A DNA stretch of 64,000 bases from Paenibacillus_AB hodogayensis (GTDB lineage: Bacteria; Bacillota; Bacilli; Paenibacillales; NBRC-103111), in contig NZ_BAAAYO010000005.1 in assembly GCF_039536325.1 (NCBI RefSeq), positions 305,773 to 369,772 of the forward strand, in the 5' to 3' direction. Within the stretch, counting starts at the first letter, position 1. Each line of letters opens with the position of its first letter. The notes under the pieces are model-generated. The model was not told the DNA's origin. It was given only the letters and a program-made list of their open reading frames with translations, and did not search any database. Positions 32,113 through 40,321 of the stretch are shown one piece after another. The position numbers and the translations under genes are program-made.

Positions 32113-33540
32113 ATGAAAGTGATATTGATTTCGCTCGATACGCTTCGGGCGTCGCGACTAGGCAGCTACGGGTACGGGAAGCCGACGAGCCCGCATCTGG
32201 ATCGGATTGCCGCCCAAGGGGCGCTGTTCGAGCGCGCATACGCGGCGGACATCCCGACCGAGGTGGCGCATACCGGCATTTTTACCGGCAAAGTGGGCTT
32301 GACGACCGGCGTCGTCTCTCACGGCTCGGAGCTGACGCACTTGCCGAAGTCGACGGCCTGGCTCCCGACCTTGCTGCGCTCCGCCGGCTTCACGACCGGC
32401 GCGGTAGACAATCTGTACCAGCTTAAGGAATGGTTCGCGCGCGGCTATCGCTACTATATCAACAGCGTCGGGGGCGCGCGGGCGATCGACGGCAAAACCA
32501 TCAATGGGCTTGCTTTGCCTTGGCTGGAGGAGCATAAGGACGAATCGTTTTTTCTGTTCCTGCATTACTGGGACACTCATACGCCGTATTTGCCTCCGCA
32601 GTCGCATATTTCCCGGTTTTACGAGGCCGGGCGCGATCCGTTCGATCCGGCGAATACGAGCATGGAACGGGCCTACAATCATCTGGCTTATCCGTTCTTC
32701 AAGCATCATCATTACGACTTGATCGGCGAGGTGACCGACAGCGATTATTACGACGCGCTGTACGATGCGGAAATCCGTTATTTGGACGACCGGCTGAAGG
32801 AGCTGGACGATCATCTGGAGGCGCTCGGCATTCGCGACGATACGCTGCTCGTCCTGTTCGGCGATCATGGGGAAAGCTTGACCGAGCACGATATATACTG
32901 GGATCATTGCGGTCTGTACGAGCCGACGGTACACGTTCCGGTCATCATGCGCTGGCCCGGCCGCATCCCCGAGGGGAGACGCATTCCCGGTTTCGTCCAG
33001 CAGGTCGATCTGCTTCCGACGCTGCTGGAGGCGATCCGCAAGGAAGCGCCGGAGGGCATCGACACGGCGAAGCTGGCCGATCCTTCCGGTCTGGACGGGA
33101 AAAGCTTGTGGCCGGCGATCGGCGGAGCTGCGGACGGGACGCACGATACGCTCTACATGAGCGAATGCGCTTGGCAGGCGGCCCGCGCGATCCGCACGGA
33201 ACGGTACAAATTAATCCGCACGTACGACGCGGGACTATTCCGGCGTCCGCCGCGCGAGCTGTACGATCTGGCAAACGATCCGGCGGAAACGGTTAATCTC
33301 GCCGACGCCCAGCCGGAGCTGGCAGACCGGCTCGAGCGCCAGCTCGACGAATGGGTATGCCGCAAGCTGGACGGGAGGCCCGATCCGCTGAAGCGGCAGC
33401 TCGAGGAAGCGGGATTGCCGTTTCGCCGGCGGATCGAGCATATTTTGCAAGGCGTCGGCATGAACTGGGAAGACTGGCAACGCGACCCGAGGAGGGAGCG
33501 GTTCGACAGCGCTGCGGCCCGCAAGGCTGGCTCCTCATGA
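32113..33540 (+). CDS. sulfatase-fold enzyme with Thr at the nucleophile position (II)
   Basis: 475 residues of the alkaline-phosphatase superfamily. ISLDTLRASRLGSYGYGK at the N-terminus supplies the first metal ligand; LFGDHGESLTEHD gives the second metal pair; HYWDTHTPYLPPQ matches the equivalent strand of the first sulfatase-like gene. The nucleophile region reads TEVAHTGIFTG: Thr49 stands at the Cys/Ser position and His at the Arg position, so formylglycine chemistry is not expected. No signal peptide. It follows the APS-kinase gene by 33 bp with GGAGGACACTTA before the ATG. Probably a phospho- or sulfo-ester enzyme on a cytoplasmic metabolite. Confidence 0.82.
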   Translation: MKVILISLDTLRASRLGSYGYGKPTSPHLDRIAAQGALFERAYAADIPTEVAHTGIFTGKVGLTTGVVSHGSELTHLPKSTAWLPTLLRSAGFTTGAVDNLYQLKEWFARGYRYYINSVGGARAIDGKTINGLALPWLEEHKDESFFLFLHYWDTHTPYLPPQSHISRFYEAGRDPFDPANTSMERAYNHLAYPFFKHHHYDLIGEVTDSDYYDALYDAEIRYLDDRLKELDDHLEALGIRDDTLLVLFGDHGESLTEHDIYWDHCGLYEPTVHVPVIMRWPGRIPEGRRIPGFVQQVDLLPTLLEAIRKEAPEGIDTAKLADPSGLDGKSLWPAIGGAADGTHDTLYMSECAWQAARAIRTERYKLIRTYDAGLFRRPPRELYDLANDPAETVNLADAQPELADRLERQLDEWVCRKLDGRPDPLKRQLEEAGLPFRRRIEHILQGVGMNWEDWQRDPRRERFDSAAARKAGSS

Positions 33541-33681
33541 AGCCGGACCGGGAACGTTCGCCGGTCGGAAACACTGCGGAGAGCGTTTATCGGAATCGGT
33601 AAAGCAATCCGCGCGTCGTTCGGACGATCGGTGCAGGGCATGAATCGTGGCAGTCGCGTAACAGAAAGGGGGAGACCGGTA

Positions 33682-34593
33682 ATGAAAAGCATGATTCGCA
33701 GCAGCTCTCTAATGAAGGATGAATTTCCGTTCTGGATCACGCGGCTGGCGCAAGGGGATGTGCCGGAGCACGGGCACGAATTCGTCGAGCTCGTCTACGT
33801 CGTGCGCGGCGAAGGGCTTCATATATTCGAAGGGACGGAGTATGAGCTGACGGCCGGCAACGTATTTATAATCAACCCCGGCGAAACCCACGCCTATACC
33901 GTTCCGAACGGAGAGCCGATGGAAATCGTCAACTGTCTGTTCATGCCGTCGTTCATTCCCGACGCGCTGCTGAAGGAGCTGGAAATTACCGCTTCCATGG
34001 ACTATTTCTACGTGCACCCTTTCATGAAGCAGGACGTCCGCTTCAACCACCATCTGACGCTGCACGGGCAGGACGCGGTATCGGTGCTGGTGCTGCTGGA
34101 CAGCATGATCCGCGAGATCGGCAACCGGGCTCCCGGCCATATGACGATCATCCGGCTGCAGATGATCGAGCTGCTTGTGCTGCTCTCCCGCTACTATTCG
34201 CTGATGCATCAGCGCGGTGCGCCGTCTTCGCCGCGCCGACTGGAGCGGGAAATAACCGCACGACGCATTCACGGCTATATGGAGCGCAATTTCGATAAAA
34301 AAATGACGCTGGAGTCGCTGGCAGGCTTGTTTAACGTGAGCATGCGCCAGTTGAACCGGCTCGTCCGCCAGGAGTTCGACCAAAGCGTCATCGACCTGCT
34401 GCACAGCATTCGCATCGAGCAGGCGAAACGGATGTTGACGGAGTCCGACGAGAAGGTCATTACCGTGGCCGCGCTGGTCGGCTACGACGATCCGTCGTTC
34501 TTCAGCAGACTGTTCCTGCGCCGCGTCGGCTGTCCGCCCAGCCAGTACCGGCAAGCGCTCGATGTGCATGCGGTATATCGGGAGAGCAACTGA
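33682..34593 (+). CDS. AraC-family transcriptional regulator of the sulfatase cluster
   Basis: 303 residues. Cupin-like sensor domain (about 20-110: HGHEFVELVYVVRGEGLHIF, NPGETHAY) and a C-terminal double helix-turn-helix (about 200-300: LESLAGLFNVSMRQLNRLVR, ITVAALVGYDDPSFFSRLFL). ATG 33682 with AAAGGGGGAGA upstream. It lies between the second Thr-type enzyme (141-bp gap) and the Cys-type sulfatase gene (58-bp gap), same direction, and is the only regulator gene in the cluster, so it probably senses the pathway's sugar. Confidence 0.88.
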   Translation: MKSMIRSSSLMKDEFPFWITRLAQGDVPEHGHEFVELVYVVRGEGLHIFEGTEYELTAGNVFIINPGETHAYTVPNGEPMEIVNCLFMPSFIPDALLKELEITASMDYFYVHPFMKQDVRFNHHLTLHGQDAVSVLVLLDSMIREIGNRAPGHMTIIRLQMIELLVLLSRYYSLMHQRGAPSSPRRLEREITARRIHGYMERNFDKKMTLESLAGLFNVSMRQLNRLVRQEFDQSVIDLLHSIRIEQAKRMLTESDEKVITVAALVGYDDPSFFSRLFLRRVGCPPSQYRQALDVHAVYRESN

Positions 34594-34651
34594 ACGAAAA
34601 GGGGCCGCACTGGCCGGAAGCGGCTTGACAGCCCCCATGGAGGGATCGCTT

Positions 34652-36091
34652 ATGAACGGCAAACGGCCGAATGTGCTGCTTATTACGGCAGACCAGCTCC
34701 GCTATGACTGTCTCGGCGCAAGCGGCCGTTACCCGGTGCGGACGCCGCATCTGGATGCGCTGGCCGGGGAAGGCGCTATGTTCACAAGCGCCTTTTCGCA
34801 TTTCCCGGTATGTGGTCCGGCCCGGCAGTCGCTGCTGCACGGCAGGCGGGCGGAGACGTTCGGCGCGCTGTGGAACTTCAGCGGAGCGCTGCCGACCGGC
34901 TCCCTGCAGCCGGAGGCGTATACGTGGTCCCGCGCTTTGGCGGAGGATGGCTATACGTCGGCTTTTCTGGGTAAATGGGGCGTTCATCCGACGCTCGGGC
35001 CGCAAGCGTTCGGGTACCACTCCTATATAAGCGAAGCAGATTACGCCCGGTTTGCCCGAAGCCGTTATCCCGAAGCGGCGTATTCGAACGGATTTTTCGG
35101 AGAGACGAATCCGATTCCGCTGGAGCACGCCCAGACGCATTGGCTGGCCGACCGGGCGACGGAGACGATGGAGAAGCTCGAGGAGGGGGGCGGTCCCTGG
35201 CATATGGCGCTGCATTTTCCCGAGCCGCATCTGCCCTGCCGTCCTTCCGACCGCTTCGCCGCCATGTACGATCCGGCAGAAGTCCGGGAGTGGGACGGGT
35301 TCCGCGAGACGTTCGCCGGCAAGCCGTACATCCAGCGACAGCAGCTGTATAATTGGGGGATCGAACGCTACGAATGGGACGACTGGGCACCGGTCGTGGC
35401 GCGTTACTATGGCATCATCAGCCAAATGGACGAAGCGGTCGGCCGGGTGCTGGAGAAGCTCCGGCGCATCGGGGCGGCCGATCGAACCATCGTTGTCTTT
35501 ACCGCCGATCATGGAGATATGTGCGGCTCCCACCGGATGATGGATAAGCATTACATCATGTATGACGATGTCGTGCATGTGCCTTTGCTGCTGCGGTGGC
35601 CGCAGGTCGTGCAGGGCGGGACGCGCAGAGACGAGCTTGTCTACAATTTACTAGATATACCGCCGACCCTTCTCGAGCTTTCAGGCGCGGAGCCTCCGCC
35701 GCCCGGCCATTGGCATGGCGCTTCCCTCGTTCCGCTGCTGTCCGGGCAGCAGCATCGCTCGCCGTCATGGCGCGACGAGGTCGTCGCTTCCTATAACGGC
35801 CAGCAGTTTGGCCTGTATTCGCAGCGCATGATCCGCACCGACGCGTGGAAGTACGTATGGAACTGCACCGACATCGACGAACTGTACGATTTGACCGCCG
35901 ACCCAGCCGAGCTCGTCAATCGGATCGGCGACAAGCGCCATGCAGACCTGACGGCTTCGCTTCGCCGGCGTCTGTACGAGCGTCTGCTCGCCGATGGCGA
36001 CGCCCTTGTGGCGAACGAATGGATGCGCCATCAACTGCTCCATGGCGCTAAGCACGACCCGGCGGAGCCGTTCCGGGCGGGGCGCGGCTGA
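34652..36091 (+). CDS. Cys-type sulfatase
   Basis: 479 residues. The signature CGPARQSLLHG contains Cys54, the residue converted to formylglycine, in the C-x-P-x-R pattern recognised by anaerobic-type (anSME) or FGE maturases. Metal ligands lie in LLITADQLRYD and FTADHGDMCGSH; the C-terminal MIRTDAWKYVWNC strand is typical of sulfatases. Unlike its two neighbours, this one looks catalytically classical. No signal peptide, so it acts on an intracellular sulfate ester; no maturase gene is seen in the window. ATG 34652 has GGAGG 8 nt upstream. Confidence 0.88.
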   Translation: MNGKRPNVLLITADQLRYDCLGASGRYPVRTPHLDALAGEGAMFTSAFSHFPVCGPARQSLLHGRRAETFGALWNFSGALPTGSLQPEAYTWSRALAEDGYTSAFLGKWGVHPTLGPQAFGYHSYISEADYARFARSRYPEAAYSNGFFGETNPIPLEHAQTHWLADRATETMEKLEEGGGPWHMALHFPEPHLPCRPSDRFAAMYDPAEVREWDGFRETFAGKPYIQRQQLYNWGIERYEWDDWAPVVARYYGIISQMDEAVGRVLEKLRRIGAADRTIVVFTADHGDMCGSHRMMDKHYIMYDDVVHVPLLLRWPQVVQGGTRRDELVYNLLDIPPTLLELSGAEPPPPGHWHGASLVPLLSGQQHRSPSWRDEVVASYNGQQFGLYSQRMIRTDAWKYVWNCTDIDELYDLTADPAELVNRIGDKRHADLTASLRRRLYERLLADGDALVANEWMRHQLLHGAKHDPAEPFRAGRG

Positions 36092-36259
36092 CGGTTCGCC
36101 GTCGATGGGCCGACTGTGAACGGAGCGGTCCTGGAGCCTTGAGCCGGTGCGGAGGCTCTCTCCCGGTAGTCCGTTAACCGTGGCGATCGAAGCTCCGAAT
36201 CAAGCCTGCAACGTTGTTTTTCGCCGTCCGGATTTATGGCGATTCATGTAAATCTTTTG

Positions 36260-36289
36260 TTGACTCGTCCTGCTGCTCCGTGGTAATAT
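36260..36289 (+). promoter_or_regulatory. promoter of tRNA-Leu
   Basis: TTGACT (36260-36265), 18 nt, TAATAT (36284-36289). It lies about 90 bp before the tRNA. Confidence 0.65.
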
Positions 36290-36309
36290 GTAATTCGTTG
36301 GCTTATTTA

Positions 36310-36323
36310 TTGACTATAGTCAA
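36310..36323. repeat. 14-bp perfect palindrome in the tRNA-Leu leader
   Basis: TTGACTATAGTCAA, a perfect palindrome between the promoter and tRNA-Leu. Could be an operator or part of the precursor structure. The remainder of 36092-36259 shows nothing that I can assign. Confidence 0.5.
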
Positions 36324-36379
36324 CGTTTGCACGAAGTGCGACTCAGACGAGCAGTCGGATGAACGAGCGCTTTTCCCAT

Positions 36380-36462
36380 GCCGGGGTGGTGGAATGGCAG
36401 ACACAGCAGACTTAAAATCTGCCGGGAGCAATCCCGTACCGGTTCGAGTCCGGTTCTCGGCA
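36380..36462 (+). tRNA. tRNA-Leu (TAA)
   Basis: 83-nt class II tRNA: acceptor GCCGGGG/TCTCGGC plus A73, anticodon loop CTTAAAA (anticodon TAA) in stem GCAGA/TCTGC, long variable arm (CGGGAGCAATCCCG), T-arm GGTTCGAGT. No encoded CCA. Confidence 0.92.
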
Positions 36463-36495
36463 GTATAGCACCTTATTCCGTAAGGAAGCATAAAT

Positions 36496-36548
36496 ACCTC
36501 TTTGGCTAGTATCTGACATCATTCAGATTAGGCTAAGGAGGTTTTTAT
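36496..36548 (+). terminator. terminator-like hairpin after tRNA-Leu
   Basis: ACCTC ... TCTGA-CATCAT-TCAGA ... GAGGT followed by TTTTTATTTT. The pairing between the two short stems is imperfect. Confidence 0.5.
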
Positions 36549-36677
36549 TTTGGCCGTATAAATGACCAGAATGAAGAGGGGCCTTACCCTGAGTAGGTCA
36601 TTGGGAGAACTTATCATGTAATTGAGTTTGTCTGTTTCAAGTTGAAGTAAAGGGTCTGGAGAGAGGTGTGGCGTTGT

Positions 36678-37526
36678 ATGTATCCCTTAGAGGAGATTCA
36701 TTGGGTAGCCAAGGACGAGGCTATTGACGACTTGCTTGAAGCTCGACAAACTGTGCTGCCTGCTGGATTAGAGGCTGATGTATGGAAATTAAGCACGCCC
36801 ACCAATGAATATGTGCTTAAAATCTGGTGCAAGGACTCCAAGCCGGACGTCTCTTATCAGTATGCGATGTTGCAGACGCTCCACGCCATAGGCGTATCGG
36901 TCTCCCGAGCGTTTGGCTGGGGAATGGATCATAATCAGCATAAAGTGCTGCTTACCAGCTATGACGGCAGAGCCCTGGCACAGGGGGATGACATACAGCG
37001 GGTTTCCAAGCTATTGGCCGAGCTGCACCGAATCCCAATCGATCGTTACCCTGTCCGGCTTCGCAGGCAACCCGATTTTGTGAAGTACTTCTTTCCTCGC
37101 ATCGACGAACATCCTGATATAGCAGAAGCGTTACATCTCCTATTGGAGACAGCAAATATGAAGTACACCACGATGATCCATGGCGATTACAATCTGGGCA
37201 ATGTCCTCGCTGGTCCGGCTTCATACACGATCATCGATTGGACGAATGCGCAGTTGGGCGATCCCAGATATGATTTTTGTTGGGCCAGTTTCCTCATTCG
37301 AATAGATAACGATAAGGTGTTGTACCAAACATTTATACGTACATACTTACTAGAGATTCCGACTTCCAGAGAAGATTTGGCTCGTTTTGAATCTATAGCG
37401 TGCTTGCGATGGCTTTTGCTTAATCGCATTGGGAATGTACCAAAGAATGTAGATACGGATAGGCGCATACAGGAGTTCTTGCTCCAGGATAGCTTGATTC
37501 CCAAAAGGCTGTCTTTGTTTATTTAG
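36678..37526 (+). CDS. aminoglycoside phosphotransferase (APH)/choline-kinase-like protein
   Basis: 282 residues of the APH protein-kinase-like fold. Brenner-type catalytic motif HGDYNLGNVL (His168, Asp170) and metal motif IIDWTNAQLGDPRYD near 189. The N-lobe has YVLKIW with the ATP-binding Lys. The family phosphorylates antibiotics or small hydroxylated metabolites; no specific substrate can be told. ATG 36678 is preferred over GTG 36666 because GAGAGGTG sits just upstream. Base composition is lower in GC than the flanks, and it follows tRNA-Leu, a common integration site, so recent acquisition is likely. Confidence 0.82.
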   Translation: MYPLEEIHWVAKDEAIDDLLEARQTVLPAGLEADVWKLSTPTNEYVLKIWCKDSKPDVSYQYAMLQTLHAIGVSVSRAFGWGMDHNQHKVLLTSYDGRALAQGDDIQRVSKLLAELHRIPIDRYPVRLRRQPDFVKYFFPRIDEHPDIAEALHLLLETANMKYTTMIHGDYNLGNVLAGPASYTIIDWTNAQLGDPRYDFCWASFLIRIDNDKVLYQTFIRTYLLEIPTSREDLARFESIACLRWLLLNRIGNVPKNVDTDRRIQEFLLQDSLIPKRLSLFI

Positions 37527-37571
37527 TCATGCGCGAACAGTTTAATAGGGGAGAAAAATAAAAAATAACAT

Positions 37572-38078
37572 ATGAAAAAGATTCTTATTATTGGGATTGT
37601 TGCTAGTGGCAAGACAACACTGGCAAAGCGGTTATCAGAAAGGATCGATGTTCCTTGGTACGAACTAGATTGTATCGTACATCATCAGACAGCAACAGAG
37701 AGATACAAACGCACAGCAAATGAGCAAGTCCAGGTTATTATGGATATTGATAAAAATGGACCTTGGATATTTGAAGGCACAGATCGAGAATCATATCACT
37801 GTTTATTTGAAATGGCAGATACCATCCTATTTCTTGATACGCCACTCTGGAAGCGTAGAATAAGAATTTTTACTCGGTTCCTGAAACAAAAGATTGGTAT
37901 TGAACAATGTCATTATAAACCCGATATTGTGATGCTAAAACTAATGTATAAATGGACACGAGATTTTGAAAACAACAGAGAAAGCTTTGAAGCTAAATTA
38001 CAATCGTATAAAAACAAAGTTATTAGACTGTACGACAATAAAAACTTGGATTTTATTAGAGCGTGTCTTCAAACCTGA
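37572..38078 (+). CDS. P-loop kinase-like protein (FlaR/adenylate-kinase-like)
   Basis: 168 residues. P-loop IIGIVASGKTTLAKRL at the N-terminus, WYELDCIVHHQ, GPWIFEGTDRESYH, and a lid-like basic segment WKRRIRIFTRFLKQK. This matches the small family annotated as DNA topology modulation protein FlaR or adenylate-kinase-related proteins. Very AT-rich (AAA/AAT/ATT codons dominate) compared with the rest of the window, a clear sign of foreign origin. The nearest Shine-Dalgarno (AGGGGAGA) is about 17 nt from the ATG, so expression may be weak. Precise function unknown. Confidence 0.75.
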   Translation: MKKILIIGIVASGKTTLAKRLSERIDVPWYELDCIVHHQTATERYKRTANEQVQVIMDIDKNGPWIFEGTDRESYHCLFEMADTILFLDTPLWKRRIRIFTRFLKQKIGIEQCHYKPDIVMLKLMYKWTRDFENNRESFEAKLQSYKNKVIRLYDNKNLDFIRACLQT

Positions 38079-38130
38079 TCCAGACATAGCAGAATAAAGA
38101 TGCCGACAAAAAGACACGATATAGGGTTTT

Positions 38131-38161
38131 AACCGCCTTTTTTTTCAAAGGCGGCTTTTTT
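38131..38161 (+). terminator. rho-independent terminator closing the islet
   Basis: CCGCCTTT-TTTTTC-AAAGGCGG followed by CTTTTTT. The rest of 38079-38453 holds the inverted-repeat element below. Confidence 0.85.
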
Positions 38162-38297
38162 CGTAGCCGTGTATGCAGCCGCAGCCTATTTTCGTGAAGA
38201 CCCACCGGAGAGAACACGAGTTTAGATTTTTGTAAGATGTATCGGTTACAATATTCAACAAGAACGGTTCATCATGAATAATTAACGAATCATTGAG

Positions 38298-38407
38298 CTA
38301 GTACAAAGTCAGAGCTAATCCTGTGTATTCGGGAAGGCCCGATCCCTTTAGGTGCAAGGGATACAATCTATTCCAAGAATACCGTTTAAGGTCTGACTTT
38401 GTACTAG
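38298..38407. repeat. 110-bp inverted-repeat element, copy 1
   Basis: Perfect 16-bp terminal repeats CTAGTACAAAGTCAGA / TCTGACTTTGTACTAG. Inside the left end lies GCTAATCCTGTGTATTCG and inside the right end CCGTTTAAGG, both shared in inverted orientation with the copy at 53579-53654. The middle holds GGCCCGATCCCTT, also present beside copy 2. No coding capacity. Looks like a small non-autonomous element (MITE-like) or a dispersed palindromic hairpin family. Confidence 0.8.
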
Positions 38408-38453
38408 CGGCTGCATAGGCCCGAATTACAGGCGGAAAGTAGGTCGGTCAGTC

Positions 38454-39191
38454 ATGAGCCATAAAGTGCTGATAGTGGATGATGAAACGAATATTACGGA
38501 CGTGTGCAGTCGCTATTTGCAGCGCGAAGGTTATCAGGTCATAGCGGCGCATGACGGGGAGGACGCTTTGGCGTTATGGAGAAGGGAGCAGCCGGACTTG
38601 CTGATCCTGGATGTCATGCTTCCCCGGAAAAACGGTTGGGAGCTTTGCGAGCAAATTCGCAGCGAACAGGACGTGCCGATTGTGATGCTGACGGCGCGCG
38701 GCGAAGAGATGGACCGATTGCTCGGATTGACGCTCGGGGCAGATGATTACATGACCAAGCCGTTTAGCCCGAGAGAACTGGTGCTGCGCGTCAAAGCCAT
38801 TTTGCGCCGCTACTATATGCCCGGCCCCATGGGTGGGACAGCAGGCTCGGCAGCAGGGGAAGGTGAGACGGAGGAAGGGGAATTTATTCGTTACCCGGGA
38901 CTGGAGATCGACTTGCGGCAAAGAATCGTTCTCGTCGGGGAGCGGGCTGTCGAGCTGACGTTGAAGGAATTTGAGGTGCTTACGCTGCTTGCTTCCCATC
39001 CGGGTCAAGTGTTCTCGCGCCACCAGATTCTGAATAAGGTGTGGGACATCGATTATTTCGGCGATACGACGACGGTAACGGTGCATATCCGCAGATTGCG
39101 GGAGAAGATCGAGCCCGTCCCTTCCGAGCCGCAATGGGTCAAGACTGTATGGGGCGTCGGCTACAAGTTCCAGAAGGGCGAGCCCTCATGA
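38454..39191 (+). CDS. OmpR/PhoB-family response regulator
   Basis: 245 residues. Receiver with the acidic pair in LIVDDE, phosphoacceptor Asp53 (LLILDVMLP), conserved Thr in VMLTARG and Lys in MTKPFSP, all intact. A linker with a Gly/Ala/Glu-rich stretch (about 125-145) leads to a winged helix (about 150-242: VELTLKEFEVLTLLASHPG, TTVTVHIRRLREKIEP). It overlaps the kinase gene by 4 bases. Its partner kinase and the CcdA-thioredoxin-MsrAB genes directly downstream suggest it controls an oxidative cell-surface repair response. Confidence 0.92.
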   Translation: MSHKVLIVDDETNITDVCSRYLQREGYQVIAAHDGEDALALWRREQPDLLILDVMLPRKNGWELCEQIRSEQDVPIVMLTARGEEMDRLLGLTLGADDYMTKPFSPRELVLRVKAILRRYYMPGPMGGTAGSAAGEGETEEGEFIRYPGLEIDLRQRIVLVGERAVELTLKEFEVLTLLASHPGQVFSRHQILNKVWDIDYFGDTTTVTVHIRRLREKIEPVPSEPQWVKTVWGVGYKFQKGEPS

Positions 39192-40240
39192 AATTAAGAA
39201 CTTACTTGTTCCTGTCTAACCTGGCGAGTCTGATTGCGGTGCTGGTCTGTCTGTTCGTTATTTACCATTTTATGCTGCTTACGTGGGACGATGTGATCTT
39301 GCTCATGTCCGTGACCCTGATTGCAGCCGTGTTTTCTATCTTGGTGCATGCGCTGGTCATTCGGCCGATCGTCAGATCGATCAGCAATCTTAGCGAAGCA
39401 AGCGGAAAGCTGGCGGAGGGCGATTTTCAAGGAGATGTGCCGCTGACAGGGCCGAAGGAGTTTCGCATGCTGGCCGCCCGGTTCAACGCCATGAAGTCGC
39501 AGCTGAAAGAAAGCATTCAAACCCTTACCAATTCGGAGAAATCGCGAAAGGAGCTGGTCGCGAACGTTTCGCACGACCTGCGAACCCCGCTTGCGTCCAT
39601 TCAGTCGTATGTCGAAGCGCTTCAAGATCGCGTCATTGAGGACGAGGCGGACTTTCAAACCTATTTGCAGACGATCAAGAAAGAGACGGTTCGACTTAGC
39701 AGGCTCATCGACGATTTGTTCCAGCTGTCACGCATGGATGCAGGTGCGTATGCCTTTCAACCGCAGCCGTATCCGCTCGATACGTTGATCGTGGAAACGC
39801 TTCAAAGCCAATCGTTCTTGCTGGAAGAGAAGCAGTTGAATGTAGAGACCCGCGTGCCGGACGATCTGCCGCCCGTTTGGATCATGCCGTATGAAATCCA
39901 ACGCGTGCTCGGCAATTTGCTGCAAAACGCCATTCACTTTTCCCCGGTGCAAGGGGAGATCCGAGTTGAGGCGAGACAGAAGGATGGCCAAGTAGAGCTG
40001 ATCGTCGAAGACCAGGGCGAAGGCATTCCGGAGGAGGAGCAGGAGCGGATTTTTGAGCGGTTCTACCGGATTGATAAATCGCGCAACCGGTACAGCGGCG
40101 GAGCAGGCTTGGGGCTGGCGATTTCCAAATCGATTATGGAGCTGCACGGAGGCACGATCCGTCTTCTCCGCACGGGCCGTCCGGGAACCGCCTTTTGCTT
40201 GACGCTGCCGATCGCCGACCATACGGAGCGCTTCCGTTAA
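39188..40240 (+). CDS. sensor histidine kinase
   Basis: 350 residues. Two membrane helices (about 8-28 and 35-58) with almost no external loop, a HAMP domain (about 58-112), dimerisation/phosphoacceptor helix with His129 (NVSHDLRTPLASIQSY) and an HATPase domain (N-box LGNLLQNAIHFSP, GEGIPEEEQERIFERFYR, GAGLGLAISKSI). The lack of a sensor domain places it among intramembrane-sensing kinases that read envelope or membrane stress. ATGA overlap with its response regulator. Confidence 0.92.
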   Translation: MKLRTYLFLSNLASLIAVLVCLFVIYHFMLLTWDDVILLMSVTLIAAVFSILVHALVIRPIVRSISNLSEASGKLAEGDFQGDVPLTGPKEFRMLAARFNAMKSQLKESIQTLTNSEKSRKELVANVSHDLRTPLASIQSYVEALQDRVIEDEADFQTYLQTIKKETVRLSRLIDDLFQLSRMDAGAYAFQPQPYPLDTLIVETLQSQSFLLEEKQLNVETRVPDDLPPVWIMPYEIQRVLGNLLQNAIHFSPVQGEIRVEARQKDGQVELIVEDQGEGIPEEEQERIFERFYRIDKSRNRYSGGAGLGLAISKSIMELHGGTIRLLRTGRPGTAFCLTLPIADHTERFR

Positions 40241-40321
40241 TACTTATTTAATATTGCTGTTAGTTGGGTGTAAGGTCCTTCCTTTATTGTGAAGACAAGG
40301 CATCAGGAAGGGAGAACGGCT

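Noticed and set aside
27106..36091. Reading the cluster as an antiphage defence island because of kinase and hydrolase genes
   Set aside because: The enzymes belong to sugar-, sulfate- and phosphate-ester metabolism, regulators are AraC and cre type, and no nuclease, TIR, or other effector domain is present.
36303..36491. A minus-strand frame across tRNA-Leu
   Set aside because: It is the well-known spurious translation of a tRNA-Leu gene (TGTGLLPADFKSAVSAIPPP).
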